A stretch of DNA of 64,000 nucleotides from Mesobacillus boroniphilus JCM 21738 (lineage in GTDB: Bacteria; Bacillota; Bacilli; Bacillales; Cytobacillaceae): contig NZ_BAUW01000006.1 of NCBI RefSeq assembly GCF_000517385.1, positions 1 to 64,000 of the forward strand, read 5' to 3'. Each line of letters begins with the position of its first letter. Position 1 is the first letter of the stretch. This document shows, piece by piece, positions 45,209-54,453 of this stretch. The position numbers and the translations under genes are program-made. The notes under the pieces are model-generated. The model was not told the DNA's origin. It did not search any database and was given only the letters and a program-made list of their open reading frames with translations.

Positions 45209-46341
45209 TTGAAATATAATAAGGTAGATAGAGTCTTGCATATCGTCAGCGTGATGGATCGTGGCGGGGCGGAAACATTGCTTATGAATGTTTATCGAAA
45301 CTTGGATAGAAGCAAGCTTCAATTCGATTTTATTGTCCATCGGAATGACCAAGGAGATTACGATAATGAAATCCGAAAATTAGGCGGAAAGATTTATAGC
45401 GTTCCCAGCTTAGGAATTGCTGGCCCGATATCATATGTTAAGAGACTAAGTGAGATCATGTCGCAAATTCCTATATTGCCGTTCACTCGCATACCGATTA
45501 CCAAAGTGGATTTCCTGCCCTTGCAGCAAAAATCGCAGGAATTCCGCATCGTATTTGCCACTCTCACAGCAACAACTGGCCAATGAATGACAGTTTTAAA
45601 CAAAAGTTGCTGCTAAAGGGATTGCGGTCAATTATCAAAATCTCAGCAACTCAATATTGCAGCTGCAGCCAAGAAGCTGGAGCTTTTTTATTTGGTCAAA
45701 AGGCAGTTGATAACAATAAAGTAACAATCCTGAAAAATGGAATTGATTTAGGCCAATATCTCGATGAGACCATCACTAAATCGAGTGTGATAAGAGAACT
45801 GGGGCTCGATCAGGATGCTAAGATCATCGGTCATGTTGGAAAGTTTTCAAAGTCTAAAAACCAGGCTTTTATTCTGCAAGTTCTTAAACAACTGGTGAAT
45901 AAAGATAAAAGGTATGTTGCTCTGCTGGTTGGGGATGGTCCTTTAAAAGAGAAGATTGAACACGAAGCAGAGAATATGGGCCTTTCCAAACATGTTCGCT
46001 TTTTAGGAGTACGCTCTGATATTCCGAGACTGATGAAGGCTTTCGATGTTTTTCTTTTCCCTTCCATATTTGAGGGCTTCGGGATTGTTACAGTTGAGGC
46101 CCAGATAAGCGGAACTCCATGTATCATGTCTGATTCGGTTCCGATTAGCACAGATATGGGGCTTGGCTTAGTAAGGTATTTAAGTCTGAAAGAGCATCCT
46201 GAGAAATGGGGAGAAGAAGTAGGAAATGCGATCAATTTGCATAAGCCGGAAAAAGAAGCTTTAGTTAAAGCGCTGTCTGAAAAAGGCTTTAGTATTCAAC
46301 AGAATATTGAAGAGTGGATGAAGCTTTACAGAGTTGGATAG
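45209..46341 (+). CDS. epsF: Glycosyltransferase family 4 (EpsF-like, one frameshift)
   Basis: About 378 residues when joined. TTG start after AAGGAGG. First part opens RVLHIVSVMDRGGAETLLMN; the break near 45468 (A3 should be A4) restores QNSYIAVHSHTDYQSGFPAL, and the rest carries VGDGPLKEKIEHEAENM and FEGFGIVTVEAQISGTP. Directly downstream of epsG. Paralogue of the gene at 42085. Confidence 0.85.
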
Positions 46342-46368
46342 CAATTTACTGTTGGGGCGGAGTGGTAA

Positions 46369-47569
46369 ATGAAGAAGAAGGTATTGATTGCTTCATTTGA
46401 TTTAGCAATTGGCGGGGTAGAACGAAGTCTGATTGGGTTGTTGAATAGCATTGACTATCAAGAATACGCGGTAGATTTAATGCTCTTTAAGCATGAAGGA
46501 GAGTTCTTTTCGTTATTGCCTGAAGGACCTAATTTGCTTCCTGAGAATCCAGCTTATAGTACATTCAGAAAATCGATTTCACAGATTATCCGAGATGGCC
46601 GATATTCTATTGCGGTTTCAAGGATATTTGCTAAGTATATAAGTGGCATCAAAGGAAAAATGATGAAGGTCGAGGAACCGGGCTATTTAACGATTCAATA
46701 TGGCTGGGAACTTACACGTCCATTTTTGCCTGAATTATCAAAGGAGTATGATCTTGCGATTGGTTTCTTATGGCCGCATCATTTCATCGGGGAAAAAGTA
46801 AAGGCGAAAAGAAAAGTCGGATGGATCCATACGGATTATTCGAATATTTTTATTGATAAAAAGACGGAAATGAAAATGTGGAAAAATCTTGATCAAATAG
46901 TCGCAGTTTCAGAGGAATGTTCGAACACATTTGTAAACCAGTTTCCACATTTAAAAGAAAAGACAATTGTCATAGAAAATATCCTCTCTCAGGATTTTGT
47001 AAGACAGCAATCTGAAATTCAGAATGCGCATGAGATCAAAAAAAAACTAGGCAAAACCATTATAGTGTCTGTTGGCCGGCTTTCTCATGCAAAAGGGTTT
47101 GACAATGCAATTAGGGCATGTAAGCAATTAGTCGATAAAGGATATGATATTGCCTGGTTTGTTGTAGGATATGGCTCACTGGAAAATGAGCTGCGTAAGC
47201 TGATATCCGAGTTAGGGCTGGAAAATCATTTTTTCCTACTCGGTAAAAAAAATGAATCCCTATCCTTATATAAAAGCATGCGATATATATGTTCAGCCTT
47301 CAAGATATGAGGGGAAAGCAGTAACCATTCGAGAAGCACAGATACTTGGGAAACCAGTTGTCATAACCAACTTTCCAACGGCAAAAAGTCAGGTGAAGGA
47401 TGGGGTAGATGGACTTATTACTCCAATGAAAATTGAAGGCATTGTTGAAGGACTCCAAAAGTTACTCGATAATCCTACTTTAAGAGAAGAGCTAATCAAA
47501 AATACAACGTCAATGGATTATGGAAATGAAAATGAGGTCCAAAAGGTTTACAGCTTAATAAATGCATAA
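46369..47569 (+). CDS. Glycosyltransferase family 4 (one frameshift)
   Basis: About 400 residues when joined. Opens [21 protein letters not shown]; ends with [20 protein letters not shown], the GT4 donor-binding segment. The break is in the A8 run near 47244-47251: A7 gives [20 protein letters not shown]. Belongs to a set of related GT4 genes in this locus (also 54454, 55673, 56892). Confidence 0.82.
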
Positions 47570-47583
47570 ACGGAGGTGAAGCT

Positions 47584-48669
47584 ATGCCAATTCTTGTAAC
47601 AGGCGGTGCAGGCTACATAGGTAGCCATACCTGTGTTGAACTGCTAAATGCAGGCTATGAAATCATCGTTGTCGATAACCTTATGAATAGCAAAAAAGAA
47701 TCTTTAAACAGAATCAGTGAAATTACCGGAAAAAGCTTTCAGTTCTACCAAGTTGATTTATTGAATGAGCAAGAGCTTGAAAAGGTTTTTATTGAAAATG
47801 AGATTGATGCTGTCATCCACTTCGCTGGTCTTAAGGCTGTTGGAGAGTCTGTTCGATTGCCGCTCAGGTATTACCACAATAATATCACCGGCACAATCAA
47901 CCTATTGAACATCATGAAAAAATACGATGTGAATAAACTGGTCTTCAGTTCATCAGCAACAGTATATGGAATGCCAGAGAAAGTTCCAATTTCAGAAGAC
48001 TTTCCTTTAAGTGCTCTTAACCCATATGGCCGGACGAAGTTAATGATTGAGGAAATATTAACAGATTTATATCTATCTGACCATAACTGGAGCATCGCCT
48101 TATTGCGGTATTTCAACCCAATTGGAGCCCATGAATCCGGAATGATTGGTGAGGATCCAAATGGAATTCCCAATAATTTAATGCCATTTATTACTCAAGT
48201 TGCAGTTGGTAAACTGCCAGAACTCAGTGTTTTTGGCAATCATTATCCAACAGCTGATGGAACCGGTGTTAGGGATTACATTCACGTAGTCGATCTTGCA
48301 AAAGGACACTTGAAGGCGCTTGAAAAAGTATCTACAAGTACTGGAGTCGAGTCTTTTAATCTTGGTACCGGAAAGGGATATAGTGTACTACAAATGGTAG
48401 AAGCTTTTGAATGTTCTGCTGGCGTTCCTATTCCTTATAAAATTGTCGAGCCAAGAGCAGGAGATGCTGCTATCTGTTTCGCTGATCCAACGAAAGCAAA
48501 GCAAGAATTGGGGTGGGCAGCAGAAAAAGGCCTTCATGAAATGTGTGAAGATTCATGGAGATGGCAATCAAAAAATCCAAATGGGTATGAAGAAAATTTA
48601 ACACAAACAGTACCAGGAAATCCGCACTTAACTATAAGTGGGGATTCTTTTTATGCGAAAAAAGAATGA
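47584..48669 (+). CDS. galE: UDP-glucose 4-epimerase
   Basis: 361 residues, GGAGGTGAAG before ATG. NAD-binding [16 protein letters not shown], catalytic region [17 protein letters not shown] and Tyr-Lys in [11 protein letters not shown], and [11 protein letters not shown] identify GalE. It interconverts UDP-glucose and UDP-galactose. Family members end near residue 338 ([13 protein letters not shown] here). The last 24 residues run through a terminator-like hairpin, so the true stop may have been lost by a nearby sequence error. Confidence 0.93.
   Translation: MPILVTGGAGYIGSHTCVELLNAGYEIIVVDNLMNSKKESLNRISEITGKSFQFYQVDLLNEQELEKVFIENEIDAVIHFAGLKAVGESVRLPLRYYHNNITGTINLLNIMKKYDVNKLVFSSSATVYGMPEKVPISEDFPLSALNPYGRTKLMIEEILTDLYLSDHNWSIALLRYFNPIGAHESGMIGEDPNGIPNNLMPFITQVAVGKLPELSVFGNHYPTADGTGVRDYIHVVDLAKGHLKALEKVSTSTGVESFNLGTGKGYSVLQMVEAFECSAGVPIPYKIVEPRAGDAAICFADPTKAKQELGWAAEKGLHEMCEDSWRWQSKNPNGYEENLTQTVPGNPHLTISGDSFYAKKE
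48619..48652 (+). terminator. Terminator-like hairpin at the galE 3' end
   Basis: AATCCGCACTTA (48619-48630) pairs with TAAGTGGGGATT (48635-48646), one mismatch, then CTTTTT. It lies in the middle of the long eps operon. Confidence 0.65.
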
Positions 48670-48684
48670 GAAGAGGATTAAGCA

Positions 48685-48840
48685 ATGAGTGTACAGGAAA
48701 CGCAGCAACAACGCTTTAAGGAATTGTTGCAAGAAATTTATATTAGGGGTCAATTAGTTGAGGACATCAAAACTGAAGAATTGATTTCAGAAATCCAAGA
48801 GAAGCTCACATTAGTTTTAGAAAATAAACATTATTCTTAA
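48685..48840 (+). CDS. Small 51-residue protein of unknown function
   Basis: ATG 48685 lies 15 bases after the galE stop, behind a GAGAAGAGGA ribosome-binding site. The peptide reads MSVQETQQQRFKELLQEIYI... and ends LENKHYS: two predicted helices, acidic, without membrane segment or Cys. It is followed four bases later by the epsL region. No family recognised; weak likeness to small SinI-type helical antirepressors is not enough to name it. Confidence 0.6.
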   Translation: MSVQETQQQRFKELLQEIYIRGQLVEDIKTEELISEIQEKLTLVLENKHYS

Positions 48841-48861
48841 CCGTTGCTAGGGGTTGCAAAA

Positions 48862-49476
48862 ATGAAAAGACTCTTAGATTTAAGTTGTTCAATATTACTC
48901 CTTGTTTTATTATCACCCATTATTTTGTTCACGGCTGTATTTGTAAAAATGAAACTGGGAACACCAGTCATTTTTAAACAGAAGAGGCCAGGATTAAAGG
49001 AGAAGCCCTTTTTTCTCTACAAATTCAGGACAATGGCGGATATGCGGGACCGTAAAGGAAAGCTACTTCCAGATAAAATTCGATTGACTCCAGCAGGACA
49101 ATTTTTAAGAAAATACAGCCTGGATGAATTGCCACAGCTGATCAATGTGTTAAAAGGGGATCTTAGTCTGGTGGGGCCGAGGCCATTATTGATGGAATAC
49201 CTTCCGCTTTATACTCAGGAACAGGCAAAACGTCATCTTGTTAGACCAGGAATTACCGGGTTAGCTCAAATCAGCGGCCGAAACACCTTATCCTGGGAAG
49301 AAAAGTTCAAATTAGATGTTTGGTACGTTGAAAATCGTTCCTTCCTTCTGGATTTGAAAATATTATGGAGAACGTTCTATAAAGTTATTCAATCCGAAGG
49401 AGTCACACAGCCTGGCAATGTGACAATGGAGCCGTTTAAAGGATCGAAATCTATTGTAAAAGAGGGGCATGGATGA
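48862..49476 (+). CDS. epsL: EpsL-like undecaprenyl-phosphate sugar transferase
   Basis: 204 residues of the bacterial sugar transferase (PglC-like) family. An N-terminal membrane hairpin (SCSILLLVLLSPIILFTAVF), then PVIFKQKRPGLKEKPFFLYKF, FRTMADMRD and the signature LPQLINVLKGDLSLVGPRPLL. It starts lipid-linked repeat-unit assembly by moving a sugar phosphate onto undecaprenyl phosphate. GGGG before ATG 48862; its stop overlaps the next start. Confidence 0.93.
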   Translation: MKRLLDLSCSILLLVLLSPIILFTAVFVKMKLGTPVIFKQKRPGLKEKPFFLYKFRTMADMRDRKGKLLPDKIRLTPAGQFLRKYSLDELPQLINVLKGDLSLVGPRPLLMEYLPLYTQEQAKRHLVRPGITGLAQISGRNTLSWEEKFKLDVWYVENRSFLLDLKILWRTFYKVIQSEGVTQPGNVTMEPFKGSKSIVKEGHG

Positions 49477-50117
49477 AAATTGCCATTATTGGTCAGGGAG
49501 GACATAGCAAAGTCGTTAGAGATGTCATTAAAGCCATGGAAGATGCAGAAATAGTTAGCTGCCTCGATGATAAATTTAAAGCTGATTTTTTTCATGAACA
49601 GATCATGTATGGTCCAGTGAGTTCTGCCAAAAGTATCGCTGTGGATTTCCCAGAGGTGAAATTTTTTGTTGCAATTGGAAATAACACAGTGAGAAAGAAA
49701 ATTGTAGAGAGTCTGGGATTTCCCGAAGAGTTCTATGCAACTTTGATCCATCCGACTGCACAAGTAAGCGGACAATCCATGATTGGACATGGAAGTGTGG
49801 TAATGCCATGTGCAGTTGTGAATTCAGATGCTCAACTGGGAGCACACGCGATCATTAATACATGCGCAGTTGTCGAGCATGATAGCAAAATTGAGAATTT
49901 CGTCCATATCTCTCCGAACGCCACTTTGACGGGGAATGTCACAGTCAGAGAAGGAGCGCAGATTGGGGCGAGTGCAACTGTCATCCCGGGTATGGAAATT
50001 GGAGAGTGGGCAATGGTTGGAGCAGGTGCGACAGTGATTCATTATATTCCAGCAAACAGTACCGCAGTTGGTGTACCAGCGATCGTAAAAATAAAAGAAG
50101 TAACTGGGGGTGTATAA
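49473..50117 (+). CDS. epsM: EpsM-like sugar O/N-acetyltransferase (PglD family)
   Basis: 214 residues. N-terminal Rossmann-like part (IAIIGQGGHSKVVRDVI), then a left-handed beta-helix of hexapeptide repeats from about residue 95 with the catalytic His in VVEHDSKIENF. It acetylates a UDP-4-amino-sugar. Order epsL-epsM-epsN matches B. subtilis and the pgl pathway for N,N-diacetylbacillosamine-type sugars. Confidence 0.92.
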   Translation: MKIAIIGQGGHSKVVRDVIKAMEDAEIVSCLDDKFKADFFHEQIMYGPVSSAKSIAVDFPEVKFFVAIGNNTVRKKIVESLGFPEEFYATLIHPTAQVSGQSMIGHGSVVMPCAVVNSDAQLGAHAIINTCAVVEHDSKIENFVHISPNATLTGNVTVREGAQIGASATVIPGMEIGEWAMVGAGATVIHYIPANSTAVGVPAIVKIKEVTGGV

Positions 50118-51299
50118 ATGGCTAATACAACTGTTCAAAAAAGGATCTTCCTTTCCTCCCCTCATATGAGCGGGAATGAAATAAAGTATATTAATGAAGC
50201 ATTTATAACAAATTGGATTGCCCCGCTTGGTCCAAATGTTGATACGTTTGAAAAGGAAATAGCCGCATATACAGGAGTCAATGAAGCTGCAGCTGTCAGT
50301 TCTGGAACGGCAGCGATTCATCTGGCTCTTTCTTTATTAGGGGTGGAAAAAGGAGATACAGTATTTTGTTCGACATTAACTTTTATTGCAAGTGCTAACC
50401 CAATTTTGTACTTGGGTGCCGAGCCAGTGTTTATCGACTCGGAACCAGAGACATGGAATATGTCTCCGCAGGCTTTAGAAAAAGCATTCATGGATGCAGC
50501 ATTGAACGGAAAGCTTCCTAAAGCAGTGATTGTTGTTAATCTATATGGTCAGAGTGCCAAGATGGATGAGCTGACTTTGTTGTGCGATCAATATGAGGTA
50601 CCAATGATTGAAGATGCTGCAGAATCTCTCGGTTCATCCTACAAAGGAAAGCCGAGCGGCTCGTTCGGATGCTTTGGAATATTTTCTTTTAACGGCAATA
50701 AAATCATCACCACTTCTGGTGGTGGCATGCTCGTGTCAAACGATGCCGAAGCAATCCATAAGGCTCGGTTCCTGGCAACACAGGCAAGAGATCCAGCACC
50801 TCATTATCAGCACAGCAAAATCGGTTATAACTATCGAATGAGCAATATTTTAGCTGGAATTGGCAGAGCGCAGCTGGAGGTTCTGGAAGAAAGAGTCGAA
50901 GCTAGAAGAGCTGTTTTTGAAAGGTATCAACAAGAGTTATCAACATTACCTGGCATTCAATTCATGCCAGAGTTAAATGAAACCTATTCAAATCGCTGGC
51001 TGACAGCAATGACGATTGATGAAATAGAAGCAGATGTTAAAGTAAGTGAACTAATAGAGGAATTAGCTGCAGAAAACATTGAAGCAAGGCCTGTTTGGAA
51101 ACCGCTTCATATGCAGCCCTTGTTCAAAGGTGCCAAGTATTTTACACATGGCGATAAAGAAAGTGTCTCAGAACAATTATTCGCCAACGGGATTTGCCTG
51201 CCTTCAGGATCCAATATGGAGGAAATAGACCAGTCACGAGTCATTAATTGTATTAAAAACTTTATTAACGTAAAAGAGGTTGAAAGAAAAATAGTTTAA
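50118..51299 (+). CDS. epsN: EpsN-like UDP-4-keto-sugar aminotransferase
   Basis: 393 residues, DegT/DnrJ/EryC1/StrS fold. AAVSSGTAAIHLALSLLG near residue 54, EDAAESLGSSYKGKPSG in the middle and the PLP Lys in FSFNGNKIITTSGGGM. It aminates the 4-keto product of EpsC; EpsM then acetylates it. Begins directly after the epsM stop. Confidence 0.94.
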   Translation: MANTTVQKRIFLSSPHMSGNEIKYINEAFITNWIAPLGPNVDTFEKEIAAYTGVNEAAAVSSGTAAIHLALSLLGVEKGDTVFCSTLTFIASANPILYLGAEPVFIDSEPETWNMSPQALEKAFMDAALNGKLPKAVIVVNLYGQSAKMDELTLLCDQYEVPMIEDAAESLGSSYKGKPSGSFGCFGIFSFNGNKIITTSGGGMLVSNDAEAIHKARFLATQARDPAPHYQHSKIGYNYRMSNILAGIGRAQLEVLEERVEARRAVFERYQQELSTLPGIQFMPELNETYSNRWLTAMTIDEIEADVKVSELIEELAAENIEARPVWKPLHMQPLFKGAKYFTHGDKESVSEQLFANGICLPSGSNMEEIDQSRVINCIKNFINVKEVERKIV

Positions 51300-51325
51300 T
51301 ATCCAAGAATAATGAGGTAACCCAC

Positions 51326-51667
51326 ATGATTGGAAAAAATTTATCTGAACTTAGAAGAAGAAAGGGGCTGAGCCTTTCTGAATTAGCTGATCGATCCGGG
51401 ATTTCCAAGTCATATTTAAGCAATATAGAACGGGATGTACATAAAAATCCTTCCATACAAATTCTGGAGAAGATATCGGATGTTTTAGATGTAGACCTTA
51501 AAGCATTGTTGATAAACGGTCATAGTACAGAAAAGGGTCGCCATGATAAAGAACTTTATGAATTTGCAGAAGAACTGAAAAAAACAGGTATTAAAAAGGA
51601 TAATATCCAGGAATATAAACAGCTTATAGAATTTATCAAGTGGCAGAATGAGAAAGTATCCAAATAA
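51326..51667 (+). CDS. sinR: SinR-like biofilm master regulator
   Basis: 113 residues with the SinR plan: an N-terminal XRE helix-turn-helix (IGKNLSELRRRKGLSLSELA, then SGISKSYLSNIERDVHKNPS) and a short C-terminal dimerisation/Sin domain (ELYEFAEELKKTGIKKDNIQ, then EFIKWQNEK). The recognition helix SKSYLSNIER matches SinR/SlrR. It may therefore bind the GTTCT-N6-AGAAC repeats before epsA and the lasso cluster. It lies inside the eps locus, 26 bases after epsN; no SinI partner is obvious. SinR versus SlrR cannot be decided by eye. Confidence 0.82.
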   Translation: MIGKNLSELRRRKGLSLSELADRSGISKSYLSNIERDVHKNPSIQILEKISDVLDVDLKALLINGHSTEKGRHDKELYEFAEELKKTGIKKDNIQEYKQLIEFIKWQNEKVSK

Positions 51668-51736
51668 ATAAGGAGTGGTCAATCAGCCGACTTTCGTCCA
51701 ACTCCTATAAAAAATGCGAAGGTAGGCGGAAAGAGA

Positions 51737-52779
51737 ATGCCTGATAAAGTAAGTATAGTCGTTCCTATTTATAAAGTAGAAAAATATCTGAAAAGATGTA
51801 TTGATAGTATATTGAAACAAACTTATAAAAATATTGAAGTTATTTTAGTTAATGATGGTTCCCCAGATCGCTGCGGAAGTATCGCAGAAGAATATGCAGC
51901 TGCTGACCCGCGAATCAAAGTAATCCATAAAGAAAATGGCGGTTTATCAGATGCAAGGAATACAGGAATGCAACATGTTACGGGTAATTATACGATGTTT
52001 GTGGATAGTGACGATTGGTTAGAAGCAAATGCAATTGAGATGTTAATTACAACCTGTAAAAGACACAAAGCGGATGTAGTTCAATCTGCTTTTATTATGC
52101 CTATGAAGACTATTTACTCTTTGATCACAAGCAGTACAGTCCGAAGGGAACACCTGTAATATTTAATAGAGAGTCATCAATGTATGAATTAGTGAAGAAT
52201 GAACGAGTTAAGAATTTTGCCTGGGGAAAGCTCTATAAATCCAGTATCTTACAAGGCATTCCTTTTAAAAAAGGTGTTTTATTTGAAGATGTGTTTTGGG
52301 CACATCAAGTGATGGACCGTGTCAAAAAATTCGTCCTTATAAATCAGCCATTGTATTTCTATTTGCAAAGAAGCGACAGTATTGTTGCTTCATATACACC
52401 GAGGAACCTGGATATCCTGAAAGGTTTAAAGGAAAGGCACAATTTTATAGAAGAAAGGTATCAAGACCTGGTTAATGAATCTTATAAGGTAATTTTTAGA
52501 ACCAGTTTGATTCACTATAACTTGTTGATTATGAACTGGAGAAAAGATAAAAGAGGGACGTATCGGAAAGAGATAAGGGATTATATCAGAAAGAATTCAA
52601 CAAAATTCAAAAAGGCTGTAGATCATGATAAATTCCTTAAAACGCAGTTAACAATGTTTCTGGTGCACCCCTTATTGAATATTGTTTTTTCTGCAGTAAA
52701 GAAAGTCCTGAGACAACTGGAAATCATTTCTGAACCGTCGGGACTACAGACAGTACCAATAACCCAAAAAGAATTTTAA
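51737..52779 (+). CDS. Glycosyltransferase family 2 (one frameshift)
   Basis: About 347 residues when joined. SIVVPIYKVEKYLKRCIDSI, VILVNDGSPDRCG and the DXD region FVDSDDWLEANAIEM define GT2. The break is at a T run near 52093 (T4 to T5), restoring QSAFYYAYEDYLLFDHKQYS, after which it continues to ITQKEF. Paralogue of the gene at 58083 (same opening). A strong terminator lies immediately downstream. Confidence 0.85.
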
Positions 52780-52810
52780 AAACCTTCTTCAAATTTAAAG
52801 AAGGTTTTTT
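52778..52810 (+). terminator. Strong intrinsic terminator inside the eps locus
   Basis: AAAAACCTTCTT (52778-52789) pairs perfectly with AAGAAGGTTTTT (52798-52809) plus another T. The next gene starts only 25 bases further on, with no promoter visible between. Confidence 0.93.
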
Positions 52811-52834
52811 ACTATGCATAATTAGGAGATTTTT

Positions 52835-54010
52835 ATGGAAGTCCTTAAAAAGTATATCTCACTGGTAATTATCTATCTTTTTAACTACTTACCTATTAAG
52901 AAGAATAAAATTTTTCTGTTTAGTTACTACGGAAGCCAATATGGCTGCAATCCAAAGTATATTACGGAATATATCCTAAAAACTTATCCGAAAGACTACT
53001 TCGACCTGGTTTGGGCGTTCAATGACCCAGATTCCAAGGTGGATATTGAAGGGATAAGAAAAGTGAAAACTATGTCGCTTCGCTATTTTTATGAGCTTTG
53101 TACATCCAAGGTGTTAATAACAAACTTCAGAACTACTGACTTGTTTATTAAAAGGAAAGAGCAATACTACATACAGACATGGCATAGTTCACTGCGTTTA
53201 AAGCAGATCGAAAAAGATGCCGAGGAAAATCTTCCTTCTAACTATGTACAAATGGCAAAAAAGGATTCGGAAAAATGTGATCTATTGCTATCTGGCTGTG
53301 ATTACAGTACCGAAATCTTTAAGCGAGCCTTTTGGTATGATGGAGAGATTTTTAAGCATGGGACACCTAGAAACGATATCCTTGCTTATGCAAATAACGA
53401 CTTGAAATCATCCATACTTTCCAAACTTAATATTTCGGCAGCCTGCAATATTGCCCTCTATGCACCAACGTTCAGAAAAGATAAAAACATTGATGTCTAT
53501 AATCTCGATTTTACAAAAGTAAAGGAAACATTGGCTAAAAGGTTTGGAGGAGAGTGGATAATCTTAGTGAAACTGCATCCTCACCTTATGTCAGTGTCAA
53601 ATCAAATAACAGTTAATGATCAAGTCATAGATGTTACCCAATTTGATGACATCCAGGAACTATTACTTATCACCGATTTCCTGATTTCAGATTATTCGTC
53701 TTTGGTATTCGACTACTCAGTCACTAAAAAACCTTGCTTCTTATATGTCCCTGATTTGGAAAATTACATTCAGAATGAACGGGGATTATATTTTGACTTG
53801 GAGGATTTGCCGTTTATTAAAGCTCTTAGCAACCAAGATCTTTTGCGAAAAATCGAAAGTTTTGACGAGACAGTTTTTAGAAAAGAACTTGAGAGCTTCT
53901 TATCAGAAATCGGATCCTATGAAGATGGCTATGCAGCAAAGAAACTGGCTGCCCGTTTGGAAGAAATCTGTTTTGGCAAAGAAAGGAGAGTAATGAATGA
54001 AGCAGCATAA
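52835..54010 (+). CDS. CDP-glycerol glycerophosphotransferase-family protein (TagB/TagF-like)
   Basis: 391 residues of PF04464. Motifs in order: KIFLFSYYGSQYGCNPKYI, TWHSSLRLKQIEKDAEENL (the WHS segment), GTPRNDIL, YAPTFRKDKNID, LVKLHPHL and ISDYSSLVFDYSVTKKP. It transfers glycerol phosphate from CDP-glycerol, here presumably to the exopolysaccharide or a linked teichoic-acid-like polymer. Overlaps tagD, which makes its donor. Confidence 0.88.
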   Translation: MEVLKKYISLVIIYLFNYLPIKKNKIFLFSYYGSQYGCNPKYITEYILKTYPKDYFDLVWAFNDPDSKVDIEGIRKVKTMSLRYFYELCTSKVLITNFRTTDLFIKRKEQYYIQTWHSSLRLKQIEKDAEENLPSNYVQMAKKDSEKCDLLLSGCDYSTEIFKRAFWYDGEIFKHGTPRNDILAYANNDLKSSILSKLNISAACNIALYAPTFRKDKNIDVYNLDFTKVKETLAKRFGGEWIILVKLHPHLMSVSNQITVNDQVIDVTQFDDIQELLLITDFLISDYSSLVFDYSVTKKPCFLYVPDLENYIQNERGLYFDLEDLPFIKALSNQDLLRKIESFDETVFRKELESFLSEIGSYEDGYAAKKLAARLEEICFGKERRVMNEAA

Positions 54011-54428
54011 AATCGGTTATACAACAGGAGTTTTCGACCTGTTTCATGTAGGTCATTTAAATATTTTAAAGAGAGCAAAAGAGCAATGTGAATTCTTAAT
54101 AGTTGGTGTCAGTACAGATGAGCTGGTAATGGAGTACAAGAATAGGAAACCTGTTATTCCATATGCAGATCGTGCAGAAATTATAGAAGGAATTAAATAT
54201 GTAGACATGGTGGTTCCCCAAGTGAATCGCGATAAATTTTCGGCCTGGGAGAACCTTGAATTTGATGCCATGTTTGTCGGTGATGACTGGAAGGGCAGCC
54301 CTTTGTTCAGTGAAGTTGAGAAAAGATTCAAGCAAGTAGGCGTCGAGATTGTCTATTTTCCCTATACAAAAGGTGTATCAACAACAGAACTAAAGCATCA
54401 AATACAGGTTAAAGAAAAAGTAATCTAA
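53997..54428 (+). CDS. tagD: Glycerol-3-phosphate cytidylyltransferase
   Basis: 143 residues, slightly longer than TagD (about 130). TTGVFDLFHVGHLNILKRAK carries the HxGH catalytic motif, VGVSTDELVMEYKNRKPVIP is the middle segment, and YTKGVSTTELKHQI matches the ISTT-type C-terminal motif. It makes CDP-glycerol for the transferase encoded just upstream, whose end it overlaps by 14 bases. AAAGGAGAG ribosome-binding site. Confidence 0.93.
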   Translation: MKQHKIGYTTGVFDLFHVGHLNILKRAKEQCEFLIVGVSTDELVMEYKNRKPVIPYADRAEIIEGIKYVDMVVPQVNRDKFSAWENLEFDAMFVGDDWKGSPLFSEVEKRFKQVGVEIVYFPYTKGVSTTELKHQIQVKEKVI

Positions 54429-54453
54429 AACCTCAAAAAATAAGAGAAGTGAT

